Positions 15,518 through 22,627 of a DNA stretch of 24,475 nt are shown here, piece by piece. The notes beneath the pieces were generated by a model. That model saw only the letters and a program-made list of their open reading frames with translations. It searched no databases and was not told the DNA's origin. The stretch comes from a virus. A program made the position numbers and the translations under genes. Location: positions 1 to 24,475 of IMG/VR virus record IMGVR_UViG_3300034104_001467. The stretch is one strand, 5' to 3'. How positions within the stretch are numbered: position 1 is the first letter of the stretch; the number at the start of each line of letters is the position of its first letter.

Positions 15518-15792
15518 TAGGCGCTGCCTGTCTTCACGGAGGAGTAGATGCGTCCGGCCGAGTCTTGGTAGACGAGATGCTCTTGTGTGCCGCTCTGGTA
15601 TCGGAAGGCTGACACAACAGGAGATGCCGTGGAGTCGGCAGAAGTAAACGTGATGGGCGACAGGCCAGCGCGCACAGTGAGCTTCCCCGGCACCAAGCAC
15701 TGCAGGTTGACTTGCTGTACCGTTGAGCCGGGAGGTATGGAATACGGCGAGGCGTTTGTGACCAGCCCAGCCCACTTGTCGATGACGATCAT
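15517..15792 (-). CDS. N-terminal part of nozzle-like protein on its own ORF (91 aa)
   Basis: This 91-aa protein (MIVIDKWAGLVTNASPYSIP... to ...SVKTGSA) looks like the N-terminal segment of the nozzle/stabilisation type of phage protein (SPYxIPPGxxxQQVNLQCLxPGxLTVRxG, then SAFRYQSGTQEHLVYQD). In phages I recall, this segment is fused to the propeller-like part that here lies in the next gene. The two are joined by TAATG, so they are co-translated. ATG 15792 has an excellent ribosome-binding site (GGAGGT, spacing 5) formed by the last codons of the adaptor gene, whose stop it overlaps as ATGA. It is either a genuine separate subunit or half of a split gene. No slippery heptamer is visible at the junction. 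Confidence 0.6.
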   Translation of the reverse strand: MIVIDKWAGLVTNASPYSIPPGSTVQQVNLQCLVPGKLTVRAGLSPITFTSADSTASPVVSAFRYQSGTQEHLVYQDSAGRIYSSVKTGSA

Positions 15793-16925
15793 GGATTACC
15801 TCCATCGAAGTTGTCGGCCTGCAGCGGCGTCCTCCACGCCATAGCATCGAAGATCACTCGCTGCGGCTGCTGGAACGGAGTGAGGGCATCAGACTCCATG
15901 GCCAGACGCAAGTCCCGCTGGTACATGGCGAAGGCGTTGTCCGGCTTGGTGTTGCGCGTGCGGGCCAGCCAATACGCAGCACAGGACAAGAATCCGTTAT
16001 TCATCCCAGGCGACATGTCCACTATGTCGGTGACGAGGTACTTCGCCCCCGTTGCAGTAAGGGAGGTGGCCAAGGTGCAAGAGGTGGCGCTGGCGACTGA
16101 TGCGATAACTGCCTCTCCTTGGTAGGGGAGAAGCGATCCATCGCTGCCTGGGAAATCAGTGGCGGTGCCCACTCGCATGACCGAACCAACCATGGCGGCT
16201 GTGAAGGCAGTGCCCGTGCCAGTGACGGCCGTGCCAGCGATGGTCACCGTGCCCTGACGCGAGCTAGCCTCATGGCCCGAGATCCGCAGGCGGCGCGGCA
16301 GGCGGCGATACGTGAAGTCCAGGTTAGAGTTGGCGACCGGATACCCAACGACCTTAATCGCCCACCCAGTGCCATGAGGATCCTTGATGACCGTCCACGC
16401 ATGCGGCGGTCCTGCAAGGTTATTGGCGTTCTCCAGCTTCATCGCTTGGTCTGCCGACACGTAGATGAACCGCGTCCAAGCGACATGGTCGATTGGGGAG
16501 TCCAGCGACCGGAAGTCGGACGGCAGGGGAAAGGTGTCTTGGTACAGCGTGGCTGCTGTGGGATTGAGGAAATCACTGGATGGAGTCAGGATCGGGTCGC
16601 ACAGCAGTCGGGTGCTGCTGACGCGGGTGGCAATCTTGGCGACCGTGTTGTTGAGTCGCATGCGCGACAGCACCGAGTTGGTCGGGAATGCGTCCCCAGA
16701 CGACAGGTCGAAGAACCTTGTGTCTTGGCTGTAGGTAACCGAGCCGTACCAGTTGATGGAGAACCGGATCCGGCCGTGAGTCTGGTAGTAGTTCCAGTCG
16801 CGGATCGTTGAGAGTTCGCTGTAGGCGCGCTGGATGGATGTGCGGATGTCGGTCTGTTCAGCATCCTGCGGGCCACCCGAACTGCTGGTGATGAGATGTT
16901 CGACCGCGTCGTAGTAAGTCAGCAT
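15789..16925 (-). CDS. head-tail adaptor / tail-tube-A-like protein
   Basis: A 378-aa protein, probably the ring that joins portal to nozzle (T7 gp11-like role). The N-terminus (MLTYYDAVEHLITSSSGG, then RAYSELSTIRDWNYY) has the helical hairpin with conserved WxYY typical of podophage adaptors. The middle is beta-rich (FPLPSDFRSLDSP, KVVGYPVANSNLDFTYRR). Residues about 230-260 contain the TVTIAGTAVTGTGTAFTAAM pattern, frequent in adaptors as an inserted beta-domain. The C-terminal helices (LSCAAYWLARTRN) complete the fold. ATG 16925 overlaps the upstream TAA, with GAGG about seven bases before. Gene order (fibres, adaptor, nozzle) supports the call. The C-terminal codons DGGN double as the SD of the next gene. 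Confidence 0.65.
   Translation of the reverse strand: MLTYYDAVEHLITSSSGGPQDAEQTDIRTSIQRAYSELSTIRDWNYYQTHGRIRFSINWYGSVTYSQDTRFFDLSSGDAFPTNSVLSRMRLNNTVAKIATRVSSTRLLCDPILTPSSDFLNPTAATLYQDTFPLPSDFRSLDSPIDHVAWTRFIYVSADQAMKLENANNLAGPPHAWTVIKDPHGTGWAIKVVGYPVANSNLDFTYRRLPRRLRISGHEASSRQGTVTIAGTAVTGTGTAFTAAMVGSVMRVGTATDFPGSDGSLLPYQGEAVIASVASATSCTLATSLTATGAKYLVTDIVDMSPGMNNGFLSCAAYWLARTRNTKPDNAFAMYQRDLRLAMESDALTPFQQPQRVIFDAMAWRTPLQADNFDGGNP
15798..15803 (-). promoter_or_regulatory. SD embedded in adaptor C-terminal DGG codons
   Basis: GGAGGT lies five bases before ATG 15792 and is read in the adaptor frame as Gly-Gly of the C-terminal FDGGNP. It is the strongest of the embedded ribosome-binding sites in this operon and fixes the start of the 91-aa gene. 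Confidence 0.75.
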
Positions 16926-17236
16926 TAGGAAGCCTCGCTTGCGATCACGCCCTGCTCGCGGCCAATCTTCGCCACGTATGCCATGAGGCTCGCAACTACT
17001 GCACCGAGTTCAGCGTCGGCTGCGGAGCCTGTTAAGACATCACGCACTTCCAGCCACTGGCCTTGCGCTGGCTCCAGAGTGCCATCGGACTGGCAAAACC
17101 TCCGCAGTCGCACGCGGGCCGTAACCTCCGCGAGCGGGTCGGGCGCAGATACAACAACCTCCTCCACCCAGACCGCATCGTAAGCCTTGGCAGGGATCAG
17201 AATCGGATCAGCAGACAACAGTGTTTCTAGGGGCAT
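16925..17236 (-). CDS. small phage protein of unknown function (103 aa)
   Basis: Called from ATG 17236 (MPLETLLSADPILIPAKAYD) because AAAGGAGG lies five bases upstream. The frame is open further upstream but only shadows the 418-aa fibre gene. The product is a mixed strand and helix protein with a beta-rich front (WVEEVVVSAPDPLAEVTARV) and a C-terminal alanine-rich helix (ELGAVVASLMAYVAKI). I do not recognise a family. It is placed between the fibre block and the adaptor gene, with its stop overlapping the adaptor start (TAATG). Its independent strong ribosome-binding site suggests higher expression than its neighbours. Confidence 0.6.
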   Translation of the reverse strand: MPLETLLSADPILIPAKAYDAVWVEEVVVSAPDPLAEVTARVRLRRFCQSDGTLEPAQGQWLEVRDVLTGSAADAELGAVVASLMAYVAKIGREQGVIASEAS

Positions 17237-17249
17237 GTGCCCTCCTTTG

Positions 17250-18506
17250 TTACCAAGTCGCGTGTGCAATGCGCCGCCATGTATTGGTGGCCGTGCATAT
17301 GTACAGATGCGTAGCGTCCCAACAGACCTCGCCCACTGCGCCAGTCGCCGTGGCTGATGCTGGCGTCCGAGCAGTGCGGATGCGGACTGTGCTGCCAGCC
17401 ACATCGATAGGCACGGTCGGGCTTGTAACGCCCACGCCGATGCTTCCAGCGAAGTAGCTCTGTGCCGTGGCGTCCGAGTAGATTGCATAGTTGCCGCCTG
17501 CGGCGGGTGGATTGACGATGCGCACGCCATAGTTAGTGCTGGCATTAAGCGCATTCACGTAGACGCCGGTATTTGCAGTCCCTGCGCCCGTAGCCTGCCC
17601 CATGAGGGCATAATTAACCGTTCCGGCACCTGCGTTAATGACGCTATTTACGCCTGTCCCGCTAGAGTGGGTGACATACAAAGCCGCTCCCGTACTCGCC
17701 GCGCCGATGCCTACCTTGCCCGAAGAATCAATCCGCATCCTCTCCACGCCACCAGTGCTGACGGCGAGTGTGTCTGCAGCCGGAAATAGTAGCCCAGTGT
17801 TCGCGTCCGAATACACGCTAATCGAAGGCGCAGCCGCCGAGCCGGACGAATAAACGGCAAAGCCAACATTGTCGAATCGTCCAACATCGATCCCGCTAAC
17901 TAGGAATCTGTGAGCGCCTGCTCCGACTTGGTTGTAGATGATCTGCGAGCCGGTCACGTAGTTGGACAGGTACAGAAGGCCAGCTGTTGTTTCTGCAAGC
18001 TGGCCCGTGCCTGCTGTCGCTGTCAGGTTGAGCGTAGCACCAGCCGCCACTGAGACAGTGAAGGTGCCAGACACCGTTCCGCCAGTCAGCGGCAGATAGG
18101 AAGATGCGGCGGCTGTGGCCATCGTCCCGAGGCCGAGCGTGGCACGGGCCGCGGAGGCATCCGCGTCATCAATGATGGATCGCCCGAACGCTGTGCAGGT
18201 GATCTCTTCCACCACCCCGGCCCCAGCCGTTGACCGGCCAAGCACGCGGTCGGTGGCAGACACGTTCTGGACTTTGGCGTATGTGACGGCAGAGTTTGCT
18301 ATGCCTGCCGTTATTACCGCCCCGCCCGCAATCTTCGCTGCGGTGACGCTGCCATCCGCGGGCGTGGCGACGAACGTCGAAACCCCACCGGCAGCAGTCT
18401 GGTAGAAGAGTTTCCCATCCGCTTGGTTGATGGCAATTTCGCCGTCAGCCAGCGAGGCTGGGACTTGTCCGGCGGCGTTGCTGCGCTTTAGGCGTGGAGG
18501 GGGCAT
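17250..18506 (-). CDS. tail fibre protein (418 aa)
   Basis: A receptor-binding fibre. The N-terminus (PRLKRSNAAGQVPASLADGE, then IAINQADGKLFYQ) is the virion-attachment motif shared with the 601-aa and 255-aa fibres of this window. Typical shaft signatures follow: ARATLGLGTMATAAASSYLP, then LTGGTVSG, DANTGLLFPAADTLAVSTGG and VERMRIDSSGKVGIGAAST, with IGVGVTSP near the end. The C-terminus (GAVGEVCWDATHLYICTATN, then TWRRIA) is a common closing beta-motif of phage fibres. No C-terminal intramolecular chaperone is visible. ATG 18506 has AGG six bases upstream and follows the largest gap in the operon (40 bases), so its translation is less coupled than its neighbours. Confidence 0.75.
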   Translation of the reverse strand: MPPPRLKRSNAAGQVPASLADGEIAINQADGKLFYQTAAGGVSTFVATPADGSVTAAKIAGGAVITAGIANSAVTYAKVQNVSATDRVLGRSTAGAGVVEEITCTAFGRSIIDDADASAARATLGLGTMATAAASSYLPLTGGTVSGTFTVSVAAGATLNLTATAGTGQLAETTAGLLYLSNYVTGSQIIYNQVGAGAHRFLVSGIDVGRFDNVGFAVYSSGSAAAPSISVYSDANTGLLFPAADTLAVSTGGVERMRIDSSGKVGIGAASTGAALYVTHSSGTGVNSVINAGAGTVNYALMGQATGAGTANTGVYVNALNASTNYGVRIVNPPAAGGNYAIYSDATAQSYFAGSIGVGVTSPTVPIDVAGSTVRIRTARTPASATATGAVGEVCWDATHLYICTATNTWRRIAHATW

Positions 18507-18546
18507 GGAAAACCTAAGAAAGTGGGCCTAAAGACTATTGTCCCCG
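18507..18546 (-). other. 40-base intergenic gap, largest in the operon
   Basis: This is the only spacer of more than about 15 bases between structural genes. On the plus strand it contains a direct repeat, CCTAAGAAAG and CCTAAAG. I see no convincing hairpin with a T run and no sigma-70-type promoter. It could hold a phage-specific promoter, but nothing demonstrates this. Confidence 0.3.
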
Positions 18547-18897
18547 CTAGATCGTCGCCGCCTCAATGAACGCCTGATCGACCTGCGCCTCGCTCATTCC
18601 CAGAGCCGCCGCGAGCGGCACAAGCATGGGGTGCGTCCGCTCCACGTAACCTGAGTAGTCCCACTCCACCCTCACAGAGTCTCGCTGTAGCTGGTCGGGG
18701 ATCGCATCGATGGCTGCATCAACCTGTGCGAGGCTAATGCCCTGACGCAGTAGCCAGAGGCGTATCTGGCGGGCAGAGACGCTCGCCGGTACAGATTCTT
18801 CCACGGCCTGTTGGTTCATGCCGATGACGTTGCCGCTCTCATCACGCACTTCCCATGTGTGCATGCCGTTGATCACGCCGATATAGGTGGTGTTCAA
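18547..18897 (-). CDS. fibre-associated accessory protein (116 aa)
   Basis: A short protein with an N-terminal beta segment (YIGVINGMHTWEVRDESGN) followed by helical sequence with a pattern I recall from small proteins next to phage tail fibres: SARQIRLWLLRQGISLAQVD, then AAIDAIPD, VEWDYSGYVERTHPMLVPLA, then MSEAQVDQAF. A role in fibre assembly or as a small tail component is plausible but not shown. The start is TTG 18897, sharing the TTGA overlap with the stop of the 263-aa gene and preceded by GGGAG at six bases, which supports the unusual start codon. Confidence 0.55.
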   Translation of the reverse strand: MNTTYIGVINGMHTWEVRDESGNVIGMNQQAVEESVPASVSARQIRLWLLRQGISLAQVDAAIDAIPDQLQRDSVRVEWDYSGYVERTHPMLVPLAAALGMSEAQVDQAFIEAATI

Positions 18898-19685
18898 GAG
18901 ATTCTCCCGTACATCATAAAGCTGCCAGATGACACGGTAGTAGCCGATGTTGGCATGTCTGACAGGCTTCCCACATTACCCGCAACCATCGGCGGTAGAC
19001 GCATGAATGCGCCAGTGCTGACAGTGGCGGTTTGCCACTGCCCAGCCGTGGTGCCGACAAGCAGGAACCCTACCGCGTAGCGAGAGCCAGCGACGAGATC
19101 GTATGACGCAGGAAAACCACCGGCCGTGCTGAATGTGCGAGAGTAGATTGTATTAGCGACGTTGCCAATCGTTGTGTCACTGGCAGTCTGCGCGACCATA
19201 GTGATAGATGGTGATGTAACCGTTTTGCCGTCGATTATCGTTTCGGAGACTGTAAACAAAGCGAACTTGCACAGCGTGAGCGAAGCGGTCGCCGTTCCCG
19301 CGGTTACAAACGTGATCGTTGTCACTGTGGTGTTTGTTGGTGCGGTGAAAAAAGCTAGGTTCAAGAGGCCAGACGAGGCATTGGCACCTCCGATTACGCC
19401 ATGCCCTCGCGGCAACCAATCAATCGCGTTGCTACTTGCCTGCATTGCCCAGCGCAGATTTGAGTTCACTGTGACGTTGCCGCTCAACCTCGCATCGCTC
19501 AGCGTGCCAGAGGTGACCTGCGAGGCTGCGAGCGACAGGGCATCGACACCGCCCGTAGCATGGCTGGCCGCATGCCCCGAGACGTTGGCAACCAAGCTCC
19601 AGGCGTAGCCGTCCCAAGAGTAGGTACGTCCGTTGACCACCGCGATTTGGCCGGACGCTGGCGAGGAGGGAAAAGTGATTGGCAT
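18894..19685 (-). CDS. fibre/collar-like receptor-binding protein (263 aa)
   Basis: The N-terminus (FPSSPASGQIAVVNGRTYSW, then DGYAWSLV) is a common phage fibre motif in which a short beta-hairpin ends in W. It is followed by a collar-like segment (HAASHATGGVDALSLAASQV) as found before receptor-binding tips. The C-terminal 180 residues are beta-rich and Thr/Ser-rich with no catalytic pattern, probably a jelly-roll-type or Ig-like tip. ATG 19685 lies nine bases after the 601-aa gene with a GGGG SD-like run. It ends in a TTGA overlap with the 116-aa gene. Fibre or head-decoration roles are both possible. Confidence 0.6.
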   Translation of the reverse strand: MPITFPSSPASGQIAVVNGRTYSWDGYAWSLVANVSGHAASHATGGVDALSLAASQVTSGTLSDARLSGNVTVNSNLRWAMQASSNAIDWLPRGHGVIGGANASSGLLNLAFFTAPTNTTVTTITFVTAGTATASLTLCKFALFTVSETIIDGKTVTSPSITMVAQTASDTTIGNVANTIYSRTFSTAGGFPASYDLVAGSRYAVGFLLVGTTAGQWQTATVSTGAFMRLPPMVAGNVGSLSDMPTSATTVSSGSFMMYGRIS

Positions 19686-19694
19686 GGGCTACCC

Positions 19695-21500
19695 CTACGC
19701 GATGCTCAGTGTGGCCGTGATTCTGTCGTTGTTGTTGTTTTCGCTGCCGTCCTTGGCGTAGCGAAGAACGAGGTGTTGACCGGACGTGACGGCCACAGTC
19801 CCGGTGGCGGCCCCTGTGCCCGATACCGCAGCCGACACGTTTGTCAGCCCAGCAATCGAAGCAACGTCAAACGCTGGCCCGCCCGTGTGTGACGCCGGTG
19901 ATCCAGACGTTAGATACAATCGCCCGCCGTCGCAGCCGCCCTCGCTGCTCGCCGTGACTGTGTACGACAGCGTGCCAGTTGCGCCGACGAGCAGCCACAG
20001 GCGAGTGTCGGCGTTGTCGCCGCCGCCCGTGACTGTGGCAGTGAACGTACTGGTGCCAGAAAACGTGTGTGTGCCGGTGCCGTACTTGTTGGCATATGCC
20101 AGAGCAGCCGCCGCAGCAGGCGTCACGGCACTAGATGCCGTGGAGTAGCCGCTAGTGCCAACTGCGTTTACAGCGGCAACGCGGAAAATATAGGCCGTGC
20201 CGTTCGTCAGGCCCGTCACGGTGGCCGATGCAGAAGCTGACGCGGCGCGCGTGACCGTCGTCCAAGACGACCCGCTGCTGGTGCTGAACTGGACGGTGTA
20301 GTCCGTTATCGGCAGCGTGGACAGTGTTGCCGGTGCCGTCCATGACAAGACCGCCTGAGCATTTCCCCCAGTCGCCGTAACGCCTGATGGAGCAGATGGG
20401 GCGAGAAGCGTGCGTAGTAGGCTGTCTGAGCCACCAACACTGCCGGTGCCGACCACAGGCAGCGTCTGCGCCGCCGTGTATGCGCCGATTTGGTAGGTGG
20501 CGGTGGGAGGCGTGAAGGTGCCTGTGTATCTTGCGGCCCGAGTTATGCGAATGTCATCCAAGTACCCCGTGTAGTCTTGGATGTAGCTGCTCACCTTCAG
20601 CCCGCCAATCGCAAGAGTTGCACCATCGGAAATGTCTGTCGTATTGGTGGTAGACGCTTGAGATACGCCGTCAACATAGATCGACAGCGTTGACCCAGAC
20701 CGCACTATCGCCAAGTGGTGCCACGTATTAGTGGACCATTTGCCGCCAGTGGTTGAGACAAGCGAGGAGTCGCCGTAGCCGAATCCGATGCTTCCGGCGA
20801 TTGGCCCGTCACCGTCGTCCTTGTTGAGCTGTAAGGCGAATCCTGTTGGGCTGGCAACGGCCTTGTAGGCACTCAGGACAGACATTCGCGATGTTGATGC
20901 AGTACGAAACCACGTTTCAATTGTGAAGTCAGATGTGCCAAACCCAGCCACATCTGCGTCAAATGCGGTGCCAATCTCCAGCGCTGAGTCGCTTCCATCA
21001 AAATAAAGTGACGAGCCACCAAACTTGGACTGCGCCGTACTGGTGACCGTGTTTCCGGCCCGTACAATCGACTTAGACGCAGGCCCGCTGTCGGCAAAGG
21101 CTGTACCGTCGTTTGGCCCATCACCGCGCAGCAGCAGCTTCACAGACTCCCAGTTCTGGTCGCCTGTGGCCGGAATCGTCACGGTCGCTGAGAGCGAGCC
21201 GCCACCACCAACCGGACCCACTTCAGAGTAGACGCTGCCGTTCCATTGATAGACGCGGCCGGACGCGATGCTCAGGTATAAGGCTGTAGTGGCCCCGGTG
21301 CCCGGGAAGTTGGCCGTGGTGGCATAGGTGAATAGCTCTGTACCACCACCGCCGCCTCCGGTAGCCAGCTGCGTGACGGCACCCGAGCCGTTCCTATAGA
21401 ACAGCTTGCCGTCTGCCTCATTGATGGCGATCTGCCCAGAGACGAGCGAAGACGGCACCGCAGCGGCCGTCGTTGATCGGAGGATCCGTACGGTCGCCAA
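19695..21500 (-). CDS. tail fibre with LamG-like and fibronectin III domains (601 aa)
   Basis: A modular adhesin. Residues 1-45 are the shared fibre attachment motif (PSSLVSGQIAINEADGKLFY). Residues about 56-95 carry a shaft motif (TTANFPGTGATTALYL, then GRVYQWNGSVY). Residues about 118-330 form a concanavalin-A-like LamG jelly roll (SSLYFDGSDSALEIG, FTIETWFRT, WHHLAIVRSGSTLSIYVDGV, GYLDDIRITRAARYTG), a fold that binds glycans or proteins. Residues about 368-461 are a fibronectin type III domain (PSGVTATGGNAQAVLSWTAP, then YIFRVAAVNAVGTS). The C-terminal 140 residues are beta-rich (THTFSGTSTFTATVTGGGDN). The start is TTG 21500, supported by GGAGG ten bases upstream and by the paralogous N-terminus. 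It is likely the main host-surface binding fibre. Confidence 0.8.
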   Translation of the reverse strand: MATVRILRSTTAAAVPSSLVSGQIAINEADGKLFYRNGSGAVTQLATGGGGGGTELFTYATTANFPGTGATTALYLSIASGRVYQWNGSVYSEVGPVGGGGSLSATVTIPATGDQNWESVKLLLRGDGPNDGTAFADSGPASKSIVRAGNTVTSTAQSKFGGSSLYFDGSDSALEIGTAFDADVAGFGTSDFTIETWFRTASTSRMSVLSAYKAVASPTGFALQLNKDDGDGPIAGSIGFGYGDSSLVSTTGGKWSTNTWHHLAIVRSGSTLSIYVDGVSQASTTNTTDISDGATLAIGGLKVSSYIQDYTGYLDDIRITRAARYTGTFTPPTATYQIGAYTAAQTLPVVGTGSVGGSDSLLRTLLAPSAPSGVTATGGNAQAVLSWTAPATLSTLPITDYTVQFSTSSGSSWTTVTRAASASASATVTGLTNGTAYIFRVAAVNAVGTSGYSTASSAVTPAAAAALAYANKYGTGTHTFSGTSTFTATVTGGGDNADTRLWLLVGATGTLSYTVTASSEGGCDGGRLYLTSGSPASHTGGPAFDVASIAGLTNVSAAVSGTGAATGTVAVTSGQHLVLRYAKDGSENNNNDRITATLSIA

Positions 21501-22268
21501 CTAGAACGAACCTCCATCAATATCGGAGCTAGGCGCGAGATAATCGGTTCCGGCGCTTGCTACGGAATACGCAGAGCCGTTGCCTTTGAGGAGTCCATTT
21601 ACCGCCGATGTCAGGCCCGTGCCGCCATAGCCAACGGCTACCGCGGTGCCCTGCCAGACACCCGTGGAAAGCGTGCCAACGCTCGTCAGGCTGGAGCTTG
21701 TGACTCCCGAGCCAAGCGTGGTGGCCGAGAGGACGGTCGATCCGTTGATCTCGTACACCTTGCCAGTCAGCAGGTTGAAGTCTTGGTTGCTCGTCCAAGC
21801 TGCAGTGGCGCTGACCCAATTCAGCGTCTTGTCACTGTTCCCCTTGAGCGTAATGCCACCACCGTCGGCTGTGGCGTCTGAGGGCGAGGCGGTATCGCCC
21901 AGAATGACGTTGATGTCATCCACGCTGACCGCGGTGCTATTGATGGTGGTCGTCGTACCGTTGACGGTTAAGTTGCCGCCGACAGTGACGTTGCCAGAAA
22001 AATTAGCCCCAGCCAGCTGGGCGTACCCGGATAGATCGACGTTGCCGCCGCCCGCCGCGACAGCCGAATCGACATAGGCCAGCGTGGCAAACGCCCCGGA
22101 TCCACCGATGGCGATAACGCTAGTGGCCAGCCCACCCGCGCCGCCAGTGCCAGTCCCGTAATAGAGGATATTTGTCTGCTCATTGAATGCCAACTCTGCG
22201 TTGGCCATGCTGCTTGGTGCGCCAGCCCCGCCTCCGCTCGCCCGTCGCTTGATCCGTAATGTCGCCAT
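21501..22268 (-). CDS. tail fibre protein (255 aa)
   Basis: The N-terminus (MATLRIKRRASGGGAGAPSS, then MANAELAFNEQTNILYYG) is the common attachment module of fibre proteins that follow each other in phage genomes. The middle has shaft repeats (GNVTVGGNLTVNGTTTTINS, then TAVSVDDINVILGD) widely seen in aquatic phage fibres. The C-terminal part has a second typical motif (GTGLTSAVNGLLKGNGSAYS) and ends in DIDGGSF. ATG 22268 overlaps the upstream TGA (TGATG). The terminal Asp-Gly-Gly codons form the ribosome-binding site of the 601-aa gene. No tip domain is seen, so it may be a proximal shaft or an adaptor for other fibres. Confidence 0.75.
   Translation of the reverse strand: MATLRIKRRASGGGAGAPSSMANAELAFNEQTNILYYGTGTGGAGGLATSVIAIGGSGAFATLAYVDSAVAAGGGNVDLSGYAQLAGANFSGNVTVGGNLTVNGTTTTINSTAVSVDDINVILGDTASPSDATADGGGITLKGNSDKTLNWVSATAAWTSNQDFNLLTGKVYEINGSTVLSATTLGSGVTSSSLTSVGTLSTGVWQGTAVAVGYGGTGLTSAVNGLLKGNGSAYSVASAGTDYLAPSSDIDGGSF
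21510..21515 (-). promoter_or_regulatory. SD embedded in C-terminal DGGSF codons
   Basis: GGAGGT, encoding Gly-Gly of the C-terminal DIDGGSF, lies nine bases before TTG 21500. It explains how the rare TTG start of the 601-aa fibre can be used efficiently. Confidence 0.7.
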
Positions 22269-22627
22269 CAGAAGTTACCCCCGTCTACAACCGAACTCTC
22301 TGGATAATTACGCCACTTGCCGCTTGACCACCGCAGCACATCACCTGTTCTGATGTCTGTCATCTCCACATCGCTAGACGACGGCAACGAGAACCGCAAC
22401 GCAGACAGCAGATACGGCAAATCGTTCCACCGCGTCACACCGTCACCGATCTTGATCGCGCCCGAGCCGAACGCTGGGTCTGTGTAGTCGTACGTGTCTG
22501 CCGATGGTTCCGTGGTAAGCGGGACATCTCGCTCATAGCCCACCTCGCCTGCAAGAAGGATCGGATTCGCGGCCGACCATTCCGCAGCCGTACCGCGTCG
22601 AAGCTGCGAGTATTTGATGTAGCTCAT
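22268..22627 (-). CDS. Mtd-N-like fibre base protein (119 aa)
   Basis: The first 75 residues match the N-terminal domain of phage fibres of the major-tropism-determinant type: LRRGTAAEWSAANPILLAGE, then IKIGDGVTRWNDLPYL. This beta-prism module attaches fibres to the virion or trimerises them. The protein stops after GDVLRWSSGKWRNYPESSVV and DGGNF, with no lectin or variable domain, so it is a module on its own ORF rather than a full receptor-binding protein. ATG 22627 overlaps the upstream TGA (ATGA). A GGGGGT in the terminal Asp-Gly-Gly codons precedes the next gene by eight bases. No reverse transcriptase or template repeat is visible, so the Mtd-like domain does not by itself imply a diversity-generating element. 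Confidence 0.75.
   Translation of the reverse strand: MSYIKYSQLRRGTAAEWSAANPILLAGEVGYERDVPLTTEPSADTYDYTDPAFGSGAIKIGDGVTRWNDLPYLLSALRFSLPSSSDVEMTDIRTGDVLRWSSGKWRNYPESSVVDGGNF
22277..22282 (-). promoter_or_regulatory. SD-like site embedded in C-terminal DGGNF codons
   Basis: GGGGGT, encoding Gly-Gly of DGGNF at the end of the Mtd-N-like protein, lies eight bases before ATG 22268. It is a weaker match to GGAGGT than the two sites at 21510 and 15798 but has the same architecture. Confidence 0.5.

Noticed and set aside
15518-15847. N-terminal extension of the 861-aa gene to position 15847
   Set aside because: The extra 110 codons (rich in His, Arg, Cys) are an out-of-frame reading of the 91-aa gene and the adaptor end. 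ATG 15517 with the TAATG overlap is the better start.
17237-17554. Upstream extension of the 103-aa gene
   Set aside because: It is antisense-like sequence within the 418-aa fibre gene. AAAGGAGG directly before ATG 17236 decides the start.
22268-22627. Diversity-generating retroelement, suggested by the Mtd-N-like domain
   Set aside because: No reverse transcriptase, no accessory protein and no template/variable repeat pair are visible in the window. This domain is common in fibres without such elements.
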